NCBI RefSeq assembly: GCF_024282095.1
Contig: NZ_JAMWZS010000005.1
Location: 1-64,000 of the forward strand
Origin: Nitrosomonas sp.
GTDB lineage: Bacteria > Pseudomonadota > Gammaproteobacteria > Burkholderiales > Nitrosomonadaceae
Reading direction: 5' to 3'
DNA: 64,000 bases
Shown: one piece after another, positions 1 through 10,458 of the stretch
Layout: every line of letters begins with the position of its first letter
Numbering within the stretch: position 1 is the stretch's first letter
Made by a program: the position numbers and the translations under genes
The notes under the pieces: model-generated
The model's database searches: none
What the model was told of the DNA's origin: nothing
Seen by the model: only the letters and a program-made list of their open reading frames with translations

Positions 1-196
1 GATGTACAGTTATCCCCAGAATTCATCGTATAGCAAGAGCATCATAAAGAGAAAAAATCTTTTTCGATAGAATTTGTACTGAATTATGTTTCTTTATATT
101 GTGTTTCAATAATTGCTTTCTGTGCACTGGTAGTTTCTTAGTGCCACAGAGGAGAATATCCCTTCAGCTTACTTCGTAACTCAGGAAAAACTGAAT

Positions 197-219
197 AACC
201 CGCTGATGGCGGGTTTTTT
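197..219 (+). terminator. Rho-independent terminator
   Basis: A short GC-rich hairpin (AACCCGC, loop TGAT, GGCGGGTT) is followed directly by a run of T. It ends whatever transcript comes from upstream of the window. An ATG lies inside this hairpin in frame with the next gene, which is why that upstream ATG is not taken as the start. Positions 1-196 hold no gene I can recognise. Confidence 0.8.
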
Positions 220-244
220 ATTACAATGTAGGGTTTTTTGTATT

Positions 245-997
245 ATGTTTGACCATTTTCCTAAACCTGATGTGGCTTATCCACATAGAAATCGGGATTA
301 TTTTATTGCTGGTTTTACATTCTTTTGTGTAGCGGTAAGCTTGGTAATTGATGGAAGTGCGAGTATTCAAGTCCAGAACCTATTGGGTGTTATTGCTTGG
401 ATTTTTCTAATCGGATTATTAATTGGAGAGAATAGAGAAATAAGAATGCAGGTCATTATTGCTGTGGCATTTGCTACTGCAGGGGAACACTTTGCATCTA
501 TTTATATGGAAGGCTATACCTATCGATTTGGAAATGTACCGTATTATGTACCTCCGGGACATGGAATGGTCTATCTGACAGCTGTTAAGCTTGCACGCTC
601 AAGATTTTTCTTAATGAATGCAAAAAAACTGGCTTTCTTTGTGATAGCGATTGGTGGATTATGGTCGCTATGGGGTATTAGTGGGATACCTGAACAAGGA
701 GATCAAGTGGGTGCATTTTTGTTTTGTATTTTTGTTGTTTGTATTTTTAAAGGGCGGTCACCGATGGTTTATCTTGGTGCTTTCTTTATTTGTACTTGGT
801 TGGAAATTATTGGTACGGCAGCCGGAACATGGAAATGGGCATCTATTGAGCCGATTTTTAATTGGACGCAAGGAAATCCACCTAGCGGTGTGGCTGCTTG
901 GTACTGTTTGGTTGATGCAGTGGCTATTGGTTTTGCTCCAAAACTTCTAAATGGTTTGCAAAAAATGAATAACTGGTATAAAACAATTGCTCATTGA
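245..997 (+). CDS. Conserved integral membrane protein of unknown function
   Basis: A 250-residue hydrophobic protein with about seven or eight predicted membrane segments and short polar loops. I do not recognise a named family. Visible landmarks are a polar stretch near residues 80-110 (EHFASIYMEGYTYRFGN, then PYYVPPGHG) and a C-terminal WLEIIGTAAGTWKW segment followed by NPPSGVAAWY. Acid- and aromatic-rich motifs of this kind inside the membrane occur in carotenoid-modifying membrane enzymes, but that is only a resemblance. The ATG at 245 is chosen because the in-frame ATG at 206 lies inside a terminator hairpin. It precedes thrS by 79 bp on the same strand. No function is assigned. Confidence 0.7.
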   Translation: MFDHFPKPDVAYPHRNRDYFIAGFTFFCVAVSLVIDGSASIQVQNLLGVIAWIFLIGLLIGENREIRMQVIIAVAFATAGEHFASIYMEGYTYRFGNVPYYVPPGHGMVYLTAVKLARSRFFLMNAKKLAFFVIAIGGLWSLWGISGIPEQGDQVGAFLFCIFVVCIFKGRSPMVYLGAFFICTWLEIIGTAAGTWKWASIEPIFNWTQGNPPSGVAAWYCLVDAVAIGFAPKLLNGLQKMNNWYKTIAH

Positions 998-1076
998 AGA
1001 AAAGTTTTTACGAATTACAAGGTAATTAATAGAAGTCATTGTTTTGTTGAATAACTGTGAGACGGAAGGAATATTT

Positions 1077-2984
1077 GTGACTGTTGTTCGTTTACCAGAT
1101 GGCTCTGAGCGCATTTTTGATCAGCCTGTAAGCGTTATAGACGTGGCTTCAGCAATTGGATCCGGTTTAGCTCGTGCAGCGATAGCAGGGAAGATGAACG
1201 GTAAGCTGGTTGATGTTTACAGTCAAATTGACGGGAATTGTGAGCTTGCCATTATTACGGAGAAAGATGCTGAAGGATTGGAAATTATTCGGCATTCCTG
1301 CGCTCATTTGCTTGCTCACGCTGTCAAGGAATTATTTCCTGATGCGCAGGTTACCATTGGACCTGTAATTGATGATGGATTTTATTATGATTTTTCTTAT
1401 AAGCGCGCATTTACTCCTGAAGATTTGATTGCTATCGAGAAGCGCATGCTTGAAATCAGCAAACGAGATTTAAAGATAGAACGAAAAGTATTGGAGCGTT
1501 CTGATGCGATTGACTTCTTTAAACAGCAAGGGGAACACTACAAAGCACAGATCATTGAGTCCATACCAGGTGATGAGGATTTGTCGCTTTATTCTCAGGG
1601 TAATTTTACAGATCTTTGTCGAGGGCCGCATGTTCCTACGACTTCAAAGATAAAAGTTTTTAAACTCATGAAAGTGGCAGGAGCTTATTGGCGAGGTGAC
1701 TCCAATAATGAAATGCTACAACGTATTTATGGAACAGCCTGGACAAACAAGGATGATCAGAAAGACTATTTACATCGTTTAGAAGAAGCGGAAAAGCGAG
1801 ATCATCGGAGACTTGGAAAACAGCTTGACCTGTTTCATGTACAGGATGAAGCGCCGGGCATGGTATTCTGGCATCCCAAAGGATGGACACTATGGCAACA
1901 AATTGAACAATATATGAGAAGTATATTGAATCAAAATGGCTATCAGGAAATACGAACACCACAAATACTGGATAAGAATTTGTGGGTACGCTCTGGGCAT
2001 TGGGAAAATTTTCGTGAAAATATGTTTACTACGAATTCGGATGAACGAGATTTTGCCATAAAACCAATGAACTGCCCGGGGCATGTTCAAATATTTAATC
2101 AAGGTTTGCGAAGCTACCGGGAACTACCGATAAGATTGGCTGAATTTGGTTCATGCCATCGGAATGAAGCATCCGGCGCACTACATGGTATTATGCGGGT
2201 GCGTGCATTTACACAAGATGATGCGCATATCTTCTGTACAGAAGATCAAATACAAGATGAGGTTGTAAGATTCATTGATTTACTGAAATCTGTTTATGCT
2301 GATTTTGGTTTTAAAGAGCTCTTGGTTAAGCTTTCAACGCGTCCACAAAAGCGTGTAGGATCAGAAGTACAATGGGATAAATCTGAAGCAGCACTTGAGG
2401 CAGCTGTAAATGAGGCTAAGCTTGAATGGGAGTTGCAGCCTGGTGAAGGTGCATTTTATGGACCCAAAATTGAATTTTCTCTAAAGGATTGCATTGGGCG
2501 TGTATGGCAATGCGGTACATTGCAACTGGATTTTTCTATGCCCGACCGTTTAGGCGCGGAATATGTAGCAGAGGATAATTCGCGCCAAGTACCAGTTATG
2601 CTGCATAGAGCTATTTTAGGGTCTCTGGAGAGATTTATCGGCATACTGATAGAAAACTATGCAGGTGCGTTTCCGCTATGGTTGTCACCCGAGCAAGTTG
2701 TTGTATTAAATATTTCCCGGGGACAGGCTGATTATGCTCAAGAAGTAGCTACTCAACTGAAGTATCATGGAATTAGAGTCGGATTAGACTTGAGAAATGA
2801 AAAGATAACCTATAAAATTCGCGAGCATAGTTTACAGAAACTTCCTTATCAGATTATTGTTGGAGATGAAGAAGTACGAACAAATAAAGTTGCTGTTCGT
2901 AATCGTGTAGGAGAGGACCTTGGTCAAATGACATTACAAGCCTTAATAGAGCGCCTTAAAGAAGAACTTTCCTCGAAAGTATAA
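1077..2984 (+). CDS. thrS: Threonine--tRNA ligase
   Basis: Cytoplasmic class II aminoacyl-tRNA synthetase that charges tRNA-Thr. The 635-residue product has the family order: N-terminal TGS domain ([16 protein letters not shown]), a second additional domain with the HxxxH editing-site motif ([16 protein letters not shown]), the class II catalytic core (motif 2 [24 protein letters not shown], split here as FRNE-type RNEASGAL then [14 protein letters not shown]), and a C-terminal anticodon-binding domain ([14 protein letters not shown] onward). The GTG at 1077 is preferred over an upstream TTG at 1044. It has a GGAAGGA ribosome-binding site six bases upstream and gives the usual family length. 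It heads the conserved thrS-infC-rpmI-rplT-pheST-ihfA cluster. Confidence 0.97.
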   Translation: MTVVRLPDGSERIFDQPVSVIDVASAIGSGLARAAIAGKMNGKLVDVYSQIDGNCELAIITEKDAEGLEIIRHSCAHLLAHAVKELFPDAQVTIGPVIDDGFYYDFSYKRAFTPEDLIAIEKRMLEISKRDLKIERKVLERSDAIDFFKQQGEHYKAQIIESIPGDEDLSLYSQGNFTDLCRGPHVPTTSKIKVFKLMKVAGAYWRGDSNNEMLQRIYGTAWTNKDDQKDYLHRLEEAEKRDHRRLGKQLDLFHVQDEAPGMVFWHPKGWTLWQQIEQYMRSILNQNGYQEIRTPQILDKNLWVRSGHWENFRENMFTTNSDERDFAIKPMNCPGHVQIFNQGLRSYRELPIRLAEFGSCHRNEASGALHGIMRVRAFTQDDAHIFCTEDQIQDEVVRFIDLLKSVYADFGFKELLVKLSTRPQKRVGSEVQWDKSEAALEAAVNEAKLEWELQPGEGAFYGPKIEFSLKDCIGRVWQCGTLQLDFSMPDRLGAEYVAEDNSRQVPVMLHRAILGSLERFIGILIENYAGAFPLWLSPEQVVVLNISRGQADYAQEVATQLKYHGIRVGLDLRNEKITYKIREHSLQKLPYQIIVGDEEVRTNKVAVRNRVGEDLGQMTLQALIERLKEELSSKV

Positions 2985-3048
2985 ATTTTCTTTTAATTTC
3001 ATCAGGGTTTATTTCGCCGCTCCTTGTGGAAGAGGGACGGTAGAAAAT

Positions 3049-3118
3049 CAGCAGCCTGAAGAGTGCTCTTAAAACCTCGCTGCTGAGCGGGGTGCTTTAT
3101 TAAACTAAACTTAGGGGA
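3049..3118 (+). promoter_or_regulatory. infC leader with two competing hairpins
   Basis: CAGCAGC at 3049-3055 pairs perfectly with GCTGCTG at 3079-3085, enclosing a small AAGA/TCTT hairpin. The same GCTGCTG overlaps a second stem, CCTCGCT (3075-3081) with AGCGGGG (3086-3092), so the two structures exclude each other. The second stem ends about 20 bases before the AGGGGA ribosome-binding site at 3113-3118. The pairing is seen in the sequence; an attenuation or translational switch role is inference. Confidence 0.4.
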
Positions 3119-3124
3119 TTTACC

Positions 3125-3682
3125 ATAGCTCAGGAAAAAACAGCGCGCGTCAATCATGAGATAGATGTGCCAGAAGTACGCTTGATTGGTGTGAATGGGG
3201 AGCAAGTAGGTATCGTTGCACTTGCTGATGCAAATGCATTAGCAGATGAAGCAGGAGTTGATCTGGTTGAGATCGCGCCGACAGCGCAGCCCCCTGTTTG
3301 TCGCTTGATGGATTATGGCAAGTTTCGCTACCAGGAAAGTAAGAAAAAACATGATGCGAAGCTGAAGCAGAAACAAGTTCAGATCAAAGAAATTAAGTTT
3401 AGACCGAATACGGATGAAGGCGACTACAATATAAAATTAAGAAATTTAACTAATTTCCTTAATGAAGGGGATAAGGTTAAAGTGACACTACGCTTCCGAG
3501 GACGAGAAATGGCGCATCAGGAATTTGGTATGCGCTTATTAGAGCGTGTGAAGGATGACTTAGAGTCATTTGCAGTGGTGGAACAGTTTCCTAAAATGGA
3601 AGGTCGGCAAATGGTTATGGTGTTATCACCGAAGAAAAAAGAGCCTAAAGTAAAGATGGAAACTTCGACCACAGTATCGTAG
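3125..3682 (+). CDS. infC: Translation initiation factor IF-3, probable AUA start
   Basis: IF-3 binds the 30S subunit and checks start-codon pairing. The 185-residue product carries the N-terminal domain ([16 protein letters not shown], then [20 protein letters not shown]) and C-terminal domain ([30 protein letters not shown]) in family order. No ATG, GTG or TTG lies between the in-frame TAA at 3101 and the GTG at 3167, and starting at 3167 would cut off the conserved N-terminus. An ATA at 3125 sits six bases after a strong AGGGGA site and gives [21 protein letters not shown], the expected IF-3 N-terminus. In E. coli infC starts at AUU and IF-3 represses it through this rare start. The same autocontrol is likely here. 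Confidence 0.9.
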   Translation: MAQEKTARVNHEIDVPEVRLIGVNGEQVGIVALADANALADEAGVDLVEIAPTAQPPVCRLMDYGKFRYQESKKKHDAKLKQKQVQIKEIKFRPNTDEGDYNIKLRNLTNFLNEGDKVKVTLRFRGREMAHQEFGMRLLERVKDDLESFAVVEQFPKMEGRQMVMVLSPKKKEPKVKMETSTTVS

Positions 3683-3734
3683 TTCTTGTCTTAGTAATTT
3701 TCTGTTGTCAATGTGGTGAAATAATAAGTGATCA

Positions 3735-3772
3735 CTAGGTTGGAGAAGTTTTTCAATAATGAAAACACCTAG
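3735..3772 (+). promoter_or_regulatory. Structured rpmI 5' leader
   Basis: CTAGGT (3735-3740) pairs with ACCTAG (3767-3772). Inside it GTTTTTC (3748-3754) pairs with GAAAAC (3761-3766), leaving a one-sided bulge TGGAGAA. It lies between infC and rpmI, where L20 represses rpmI-rplT in other bacteria by binding leader RNA. The hairpin is seen; the L20 role is inferred from position. Confidence 0.45.
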
Positions 3773-3796
3773 CTTCATGTTAAATAGGGAGTATTT

Positions 3797-3994
3797 ATGC
3801 CAAAAATGAAAACCAAGAGTGGCGCGGCGAAACGCTTCAAGTTTCGAGCAAATGGAAGTATTAAACGCTCACAAGCTTTTAAGCGTCATATCTTGACAAA
3901 AAAGACGACCAAAAATAAGCGTCAATTACGAGGTGTGGTTAGTGTTCACTCCACTAATGTAACTTCAGTGCGCGCTATGATGCCGTACGCATAA
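3797..3994 (+). CDS. rpmI: 50S ribosomal protein L35
   Basis: A 65-residue, very basic protein of the large ribosomal subunit, with the L35 signature [20 protein letters not shown] at the N-terminus and [16 protein letters not shown] in the middle. Length matches the family. A GGGAG ribosome-binding site lies just upstream. It is followed after 12 bp by rplT, the usual pair with infC. Confidence 0.97.
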   Translation: MPKMKTKSGAAKRFKFRANGSIKRSQAFKRHILTKKTTKNKRQLRGVVSVHSTNVTSVRAMMPYA

Positions 3995-4006
3995 AGGAGA
4001 ACGATC

Positions 4007-4366
4007 ATGCCAAGAGTTAAACGTGGTGTAACCGCTCATGCGCGGCACAAGAAAATATTAGATCTGGCTAAAGGATACCGTGGACGTCGTAAGAACGTCT
4101 ATCGTATAGCTAAGCAAGCTGTTATGAAGGCTGGTCAATACGCCTATAGAGATCGCCGTCAACGTAAAAGACAATTTCGGGCTCTATGGATCGCACGTAT
4201 TAATGCGGCTGCTCGTGAATGTGGCTTGTCGTATAGCGTATTTATGAATGGTCTTAAAAAGGCAAGTATCGAAGTAGATAGAAAAGTATTGGCTGATTTG
4301 GCTGTATTTGATAAGAAAGCTTTTGAGAGTATTGCGGAGCAAGCAAAAGCCAGTTTGGCCACATAA
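4007..4366 (+). CDS. rplT: 50S ribosomal protein L20
   Basis: A 119-residue basic protein required for early assembly of the large subunit. It shows the L20 pattern throughout: [40 protein letters not shown], then [20 protein letters not shown] and the C-terminal domain ending near [18 protein letters not shown] site precedes the ATG. It is translated from the same transcript as rpmI and in many bacteria represses that transcript. Confidence 0.97.
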   Translation: MPRVKRGVTAHARHKKILDLAKGYRGRRKNVYRIAKQAVMKAGQYAYRDRRQRKRQFRALWIARINAAARECGLSYSVFMNGLKKASIEVDRKVLADLAVFDKKAFESIAEQAKASLAT

Positions 4367-4389
4367 CTAACTGTAATGAAAAAAATATC

Positions 4390-4424
4390 GGGAGGTCGGG
4401 GTATAAACCTGAGCCTCCCTTTTT
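4390..4424 (+). terminator. Terminator or attenuator before pheS
   Basis: GGGAGG (4390-4395) pairs with CCTCCC (4414-4419), followed by TTTTTC. It lies between rplT and pheS. In enterobacteria the pheST genes are controlled by a leader-peptide attenuator at this place; I see no convincing Phe-rich leader peptide here, so a plain or partial terminator is as likely. Confidence 0.65.
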
Positions 4425-4473
4425 CTTGTTAAATGTAATGATCGTAATTCTGCTCATTAACGCTAAATGTTGA

Positions 4474-5499
<1,026 letters not shown>

Positions 5500-5543
5500 A
5501 CCTGATTAACTTACTTATCTGTTGTAATTCATAGTAGATTCAC

Positions 5544-7910
5544 ATGAAATTTTCTGAAAACTGGCTACGTACCTTTGTTAATCCACCTTGCTCAAGTAAT
5601 GAACTGGCACATGCGCTAACCATGGCGGGGATTGAAGTTGAAAGTATCCAACCGGTAGCGGCAATCTTTGATAAAGTTGTTGTGGCTGAAGTGCTTTCGG
5701 TCGAGAAGCATCCTACCGCAGATCGATTGAAAGTCTGCAATGTCAAGACAGGAAATGCCGAGACAGACTTGCTGCAGATTGTCTGTGGCGCACCTAATGT
5801 CAGCGTCGGTGTGAAAGTGCCTTGCGCACTGATTGGAGCGACTTTGCCGGGTTTTACGATCAAAAAAACGAAGCTGCGTGGCATTGATTCTGCCGGTATG
5901 TTGTGTTCTGCCAAGGAATTGGGTATTACTGATGCGACTGACGGCTTGTTACTGCTTCCTGAGAATGCTGCGGTAGGCGCAGATTTTCGTAGTTATTACG
6001 GACTTGACGATAATGTTTTTACGCTGAGTCTGACGCCCAATCGTGCTGATTGTCTTGGCGTGTTGGGTGTGGCGCGCGAGGTGGCTGCTATTACAGCTGC
6101 TGAGTTAACCTCGCTAGCGATAGATCGGGTTCCTGGAGAAATTGAAAATACACTGAATGTGAACGTGATGGCTCCTGCAGCCTGTCCCTTGTATTGTGGC
6201 CGGATAATACGTGGCGTCAATCTCGATGTATTAACGCCACTATGGATAACGCAGCGGCTGGAGCGTAGCGAGATACGATCTATCAATCCAATCGTCGATA
6301 TCACTAATTATGTACTGCTGGAAACGGGTCAGCCCATGCATGCTTTTGATATGGCCAAGATCGCGGGCGCTATTCAAGTCCGTTACGCACTGCCGCATGA
6401 AAAGATGCAATTATTGAATGATAGCCAGGTAAACCTAACTTCAGACATGCTGTTAATCGCTGATGAACATAAACCGCTCGCACTAGCCGGTATTATGGGT
6501 GGACTGGACAGCGGTGTAACGTGCGGTACAACAGACATTTTTTTAGAAAGCGCATTCTTTAACCCGAATGTGATCAGCGGCAAATCATTTCATCTTGGAT
6601 TCAGTTCCGATTCTGCTTATCGTTTTGAACGTGGTGTAGATTTCGCCGCAACCAGAGATGCATTGGAGCGCGCTACCTATCTGATACAGGCGATATGTGG
6701 CGGTAAAGCAGGGCCTGTGACCGAGGTGAGACATGCATTGCCGCGAAGATATTCTGTAAATGTACGCGTCGATCGAGTAAAGCGAGTATTGGGCATTGAT
6801 ATGACTAAACAACAAATCAGTGACTACTTTAAACGCTTGGGATTTGAGTTCTCGATAAGAGAGGATATTTTCAATGTTATACCTCCAAGCTATCGTTTCG
6901 ACTTAGTGATTGAAGAAGATTTTATAGAAGAGCTGGCACGCATTTATGGATATGATCACATACCTATTCATTTCCCGCGCGCCGATATGGCGATGCTGCC
7001 GACATCGGAAGCCAAGCATTCCACAGCAGAGATAAAGCAGTTACTCGTCGTTCGTGATTATCAGGAAGTCATTAATTATGCGTTTGTAGATGCAGAATGG
7101 GAACTTGATTTTGTGGATAATGGTAAAGCGATTGCATTAAAGAATCCGATTGCGAGCCAGATGAGCGTGATGCGCAGTACATTGATTGGTAGCTTGATAT
7201 CCAACTTGCAATTTAATTTAAATCGTAAGCAAATCAGAGTGCGTTTGTTTGAAATGGGGTGTTGTTTTGTCAGGAGTGATGTAAGTGACTGTGAGCAGAT
7301 AGAGAAACTTGCGGGGCTCTGTTATGGAGATATGGCGTTTGAGCAGTGGGGCATGCCGGCTAGAAACGTTGATTTCTATGATGTCAAAGCAGATATAGAA
7401 GCTTTGTATAGAAATCAGAATATTCAGTTCAAGAGATTCTCTCATCCGGCGTTGCATCCTGGAAAAGCAGCACAAATCTGTATTGATGATCAAGCAGTTG
7501 GATGGCTGGGAGAACTGCACCCGCGTTGGCAGAAGAAATATGGTTTGCAAAAGAATGCAATAGTATTTGAAGTGAGTTCAGAGAGCCTGATACCGAAATC
7601 ATTACCCGTTGCTAAGGAAATTTCTAAATTCCCGCCAGTGCGGCGCGATATTGCGATAATCGTTGACAATGATGTTACGGTGCATTCATTGTTAACCAGT
7701 ATGTACGCAGAAAAATCAGCGATTGTAGCGGATATTTCATTGTTTGATATTTATCGCGGCAAGGGTGTGGAAAACACCAAAAAAAGTCTTGCATTCCGTG
7801 TGTTGTTACAAGATACTGAGAAAACATTGACCGATGAAGAAGCTGATTTTGCAGTAACAAGCTTGATAAAAATTTTGGAAAATAAGTTTTGTGCAACATT
7901 ACGTAACTGA
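5544..7910 (+). CDS. pheT: Phenylalanine--tRNA ligase beta subunit
   Basis: The large subunit, 788 residues. It has an N-terminal tRNA-binding OB-fold (about 40-150, with KVVVAEVLSVEKHPTADRLK and VCGAPNV), the B3/B4 editing region, the B5 domain, a catalytically inactive class II fold, and a C-terminal anticodon-binding domain (FPPVRRDIAIIVDNDV, ending near VLLQDTEKTLTDEE). This order and length are standard. The C-terminal domain is intact, so the protein should bind and edit tRNA-Phe normally. About 170 bp separate it from ihfA. Confidence 0.97.
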   Translation: MKFSENWLRTFVNPPCSSNELAHALTMAGIEVESIQPVAAIFDKVVVAEVLSVEKHPTADRLKVCNVKTGNAETDLLQIVCGAPNVSVGVKVPCALIGATLPGFTIKKTKLRGIDSAGMLCSAKELGITDATDGLLLLPENAAVGADFRSYYGLDDNVFTLSLTPNRADCLGVLGVAREVAAITAAELTSLAIDRVPGEIENTLNVNVMAPAACPLYCGRIIRGVNLDVLTPLWITQRLERSEIRSINPIVDITNYVLLETGQPMHAFDMAKIAGAIQVRYALPHEKMQLLNDSQVNLTSDMLLIADEHKPLALAGIMGGLDSGVTCGTTDIFLESAFFNPNVISGKSFHLGFSSDSAYRFERGVDFAATRDALERATYLIQAICGGKAGPVTEVRHALPRRYSVNVRVDRVKRVLGIDMTKQQISDYFKRLGFEFSIREDIFNVIPPSYRFDLVIEEDFIEELARIYGYDHIPIHFPRADMAMLPTSEAKHSTAEIKQLLVVRDYQEVINYAFVDAEWELDFVDNGKAIALKNPIASQMSVMRSTLIGSLISNLQFNLNRKQIRVRLFEMGCCFVRSDVSDCEQIEKLAGLCYGDMAFEQWGMPARNVDFYDVKADIEALYRNQNIQFKRFSHPALHPGKAAQICIDDQAVGWLGELHPRWQKKYGLQKNAIVFEVSSESLIPKSLPVAKEISKFPPVRRDIAIIVDNDVTVHSLLTSMYAEKSAIVADISLFDIYRGKGVENTKKSLAFRVLLQDTEKTLTDEEADFAVTSLIKILENKFCATLRN

Positions 7911-8082
7911 TGATCATTCAAAAGTTGTATTAATTAGTCTATATGGGGCGAAGTTTATTCTTCGCAAGCCTAGTATATGAGATGAGTGATTAATCAGTTT
8001 TTATTAAAAGTGCTACTGTTTGATGAATTTAGCTATAAATGAATTAAAAGTTACAAAAATTGATGACTAAATGGAGTGAAGT

Positions 8083-8391
8083 ATGGCGTTAACGAAAGCT
8101 GAATTAGCAGATTTATTATTTGAGAATGTAGGGCTTAATAAACGTGAAGCAAAGGACATGGTTGAGTCTTTTTATGAGGAAGTACGTAATGCTTTGCAAA
8201 ATAACGAAGGTGTTAAGCTCTCAGGATTTGGTAACTTTCAATTACGAGAAAAACCCCAGCGTCCTGGTAGAAATCCTAAAACGGGAGAGGAAATTCCTAT
8301 TACCGCACGCCGCGTGGTTACATTTCATGCCAGCCAGAAACTAAAAACCTTGGTTGAAAAGAATTATCATGGAAAACAAAAAACCAAGTAA
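8083..8391 (+). CDS. ihfA: Integration host factor alpha subunit
   Basis: A DNA-bending nucleoid protein that works as a heterodimer with IHF-beta. The 102-residue product has the HU/IHF fold, with [20 protein letters not shown] at the start, the core [20 protein letters not shown] and the beta-arm [20 protein letters not shown], in which the intercalating proline lies. Placement after pheT is a known conserved arrangement. A GGAG-type site precedes the ATG. The 3' end overlaps the next gene by 23 bp, so the two are probably translated from one mRNA. Confidence 0.96.
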   Translation: MALTKAELADLLFENVGLNKREAKDMVESFYEEVRNALQNNEGVKLSGFGNFQLREKPQRPGRNPKTGEEIPITARRVVTFHASQKLKTLVEKNYHGKQKTK

Positions 8392-8749
8392 TGTATCACT
8401 TCCAATCCCGGCAAAACGTTATTTTACAATTGGCGAGGTAGGCACTCTTTGTGGTGTTAAACCGCATGTATTACGCTACTGGGAGCAGGAGTTTACACAA
8501 TTAAAACCTGTTAAACGTCGCGGTAATCGACGTTATTATCAGCATCAAGAAGTATTATTAATTCGGCGTATTAGAGAACTGCTTTATGATCAAGGTTTTA
8601 CGATTAGTGGGGCACGTAACCGACTCGATCATAGTGAAGATAAATCAACGCATATAAAATCAACCGATATCAATATATCTCCTTCTAGCGCAGATTTACA
8701 ACACATTCGACATGAGATTAAAAGTGTGATGTCACTACTTCTTTCCTAA
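8369..8749 (+). CDS. MerR-family transcriptional regulator
   Basis: A 126-residue regulator with one N-terminal MerR winged helix-turn-helix ([20 protein letters not shown], then [20 protein letters not shown]) followed by a short helical tail. There is no C-terminal Cys cluster or ligand-binding domain, so metal sensing is unlikely. The ATG at 8369 is preferred over a TTG at 8354. It overlaps the end of ihfA. The same ihfA-merR pair is common in proteobacteria, but its regulatory targets are not evident from the sequence. Confidence 0.9.
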   Translation: MENKKPSNVSLPIPAKRYFTIGEVGTLCGVKPHVLRYWEQEFTQLKPVKRRGNRRYYQHQEVLLIRRIRELLYDQGFTISGARNRLDHSEDKSTHIKSTDINISPSSADLQHIRHEIKSVMSLLLS

Positions 8750-8797
8750 GGAATATGTTTTTCAGCGTTAGTTTAGAAGTTAGAGCGTTTAATTTGT

Positions 8798-8803
8798 TAT
8801 AAT
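8798..8803 (+). promoter_or_regulatory. -10 element of tRNA-Pro promoter
   Basis: A perfect TATAAT lies eight bases before the mature tRNA 5' end. A clear -35 at the usual spacing is not visible, the best candidates being TTAG-type matches near 8772-8780. The tRNA may therefore be transcribed from its own promoter, from upstream read-through, or both. Confidence 0.5.
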
Positions 8804-8811
8804 TTCCTGTT

Positions 8812-8888
<77 letters not shown>

Positions 8889-8986
8889 TTGGGTAGGTAA
8901 CGCTCAATTTAAATAGAATTGATACTGAGTTTACTGTGCAAAAAGTATTTATTTGACTATTCACTGATTATCATGGCCTTATAGAA

Positions 8987-9730
8987 ATGCGCATATTACT
9001 TAGTAATGATGATGGATATTTTGCACCTGGTCTTGCATGCCTTGCTGAATTACTTTCTGAAGTTGCTGAAATCATTGTAGTTGCCCCTGAAAGGGATCGC
9101 AGTGGATCCAGCAATTCACTCACATTAGATCGTCCACTAAGCTTACATAAATCCCATAATGGTTTCTATTATGTCAATGGAACCCCCACGGATTGTGTGC
9201 ATCTTGCTGTTACCGGTATGCTGGATGTTATGCCAGACATGATAATTTCGGGTGTGAATAGTGGCGCTAATATGGGCGATGACACAATTTATTCAGGTAC
9301 GGTGGCTGCGGCGACAGAAGGCTTCTTGCTGGGAATTCCCTCGTTAGCTGTTTCTTTGGTCGATGCATCCAAGGGAAATTTCGTGACAGCAGCCCGTGTT
9401 GCAGTTGATATGGTAAAGCGGTTCCGAGAAAATGAAATTCATGACCCAGTTTTATTAAATATCAATGTGCCGGATATTGCATATCAGCAACTGGAAGGGA
9501 TTGAAGTTACCCGATTGGGCCGACGCCATAAAGCAGAACCAGTCATTAAATCGCAAAGTCCGCGTGGTGAAAGTCTATATTGGGTTGGTGCGGCGGGTGC
9601 TGCGCAGGATGCAGGTAAAGGTACAGATTTTTATGCTGTGCAGCATAACCGGGTTTCGGTAACTCCATTACAGATTGATTTGACTCGATACGATCAATTG
9701 GATCTTATAACAAGGTGGCTTAATAATTAG
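8987..9730 (+). CDS. surE: 5'/3'-nucleotidase SurE
   Basis: Metal-dependent nucleoside monophosphate phosphatase of the stationary-phase survival family. The 247-residue protein has the N-terminal metal-binding [13 protein letters not shown], the [16 protein letters not shown] loop, [11 protein letters not shown], and [20 protein letters not shown], all active-site signatures. No strong ribosome-binding site precedes the ATG. It starts the surE-pcm-nlpD block, which in many proteobacteria continues into rpoS. Confidence 0.95.
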   Translation: MRILLSNDDGYFAPGLACLAELLSEVAEIIVVAPERDRSGSSNSLTLDRPLSLHKSHNGFYYVNGTPTDCVHLAVTGMLDVMPDMIISGVNSGANMGDDTIYSGTVAAATEGFLLGIPSLAVSLVDASKGNFVTAARVAVDMVKRFRENEIHDPVLLNINVPDIAYQQLEGIEVTRLGRRHKAEPVIKSQSPRGESLYWVGAAGAAQDAGKGTDFYAVQHNRVSVTPLQIDLTRYDQLDLITRWLNN

Positions 9731-9773
9731 GTACTTGTTGTGTTTCAGTAATATAAAATTTTATGGATACTAA

Positions 9774-10439
9774 TTGGTGAGTGTTCGTCATTCTGGAATT
9801 GGTATGACTTCGCAGCGCACACGAATGCGAATGATTGAGCGTTTACGCACATTGGGTATTGCTGATGAAGTGATTTTGTCTGCCATGGGCGCTGTTCCCC
9901 GTCATATTTTCGTTGAAGAAGCCCTGGCAAGTCGTGCTTATGAAGATGTTTCTTTACCGATCAATTATGGGCAAACCATATCCAGTCCTTGGATTGTTGC
10001 ACGCATGAGTGAGTTATTGCGTGCTCATTCTGATTTGGGAAAAGTCCTGGAGATTGGCACCGGCTGTGGTTATCAGACGGCAATATTGGCACAAATTGCG
10101 CAGAAAGTTTACTCAATCGAACGTATTGGGCCATTATTGACCCGCACCCGGATCCGATTGCAGGAATTGCAGATCAGAAATGTGCATATGAGACATGCCG
10201 ACGGTCTGCACGGATTAGCGGAAGCTGCGCCATTTGATGGTATTATCATGACAGCTGTAACGACGCATGTCCCTGCTTTGTTGTTGGAACAATTAGTTGT
10301 GGGGGGTAGAATGGTTTTTCCCAAAGGAACTCAGAAACAGAATTTGTGTATTATTGAACGGAATTCCCAAGGTTATACTGAAACCATACTGGAAGAGGTA
10401 AATTTTGTACCCTTATTATCTGGTGTCGTAAAGAAATAA
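9774..10439 (+). CDS. pcm: Protein-L-isoaspartate O-methyltransferase
   Basis: Repairs damaged isoaspartyl residues in proteins using S-adenosylmethionine. The sequence shows the N-terminal helical region (MIERLRTLGIADEVILSAM), the conserved PINYGQTISSPWIVARM substrate loop, and the SAM-binding motif KVLEIGTGCGYQTAILAQ. Length (221 residues from the TTG at 9774) is close to the family norm. The start is uncertain: TTG 9774, GTG 9777 and ATG 9804 are all possible and none has a strong ribosome-binding site. It lies between surE and nlpD, the standard neighbourhood. Confidence 0.93.
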   Translation: MVSVRHSGIGMTSQRTRMRMIERLRTLGIADEVILSAMGAVPRHIFVEEALASRAYEDVSLPINYGQTISSPWIVARMSELLRAHSDLGKVLEIGTGCGYQTAILAQIAQKVYSIERIGPLLTRTRIRLQELQIRNVHMRHADGLHGLAEAAPFDGIIMTAVTTHVPALLLEQLVVGGRMVFPKGTQKQNLCIIERNSQGYTETILEEVNFVPLLSGVVKK

Positions 10440-10458
10440 CGATACAGGGAATATTAAA

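Noticed and set aside
206-244. Upstream in-frame ATG for the first membrane protein
   Set aside because: It lies inside the terminator hairpin at 197-219. The ATG at 245 gives a sensible hydrophobic start.
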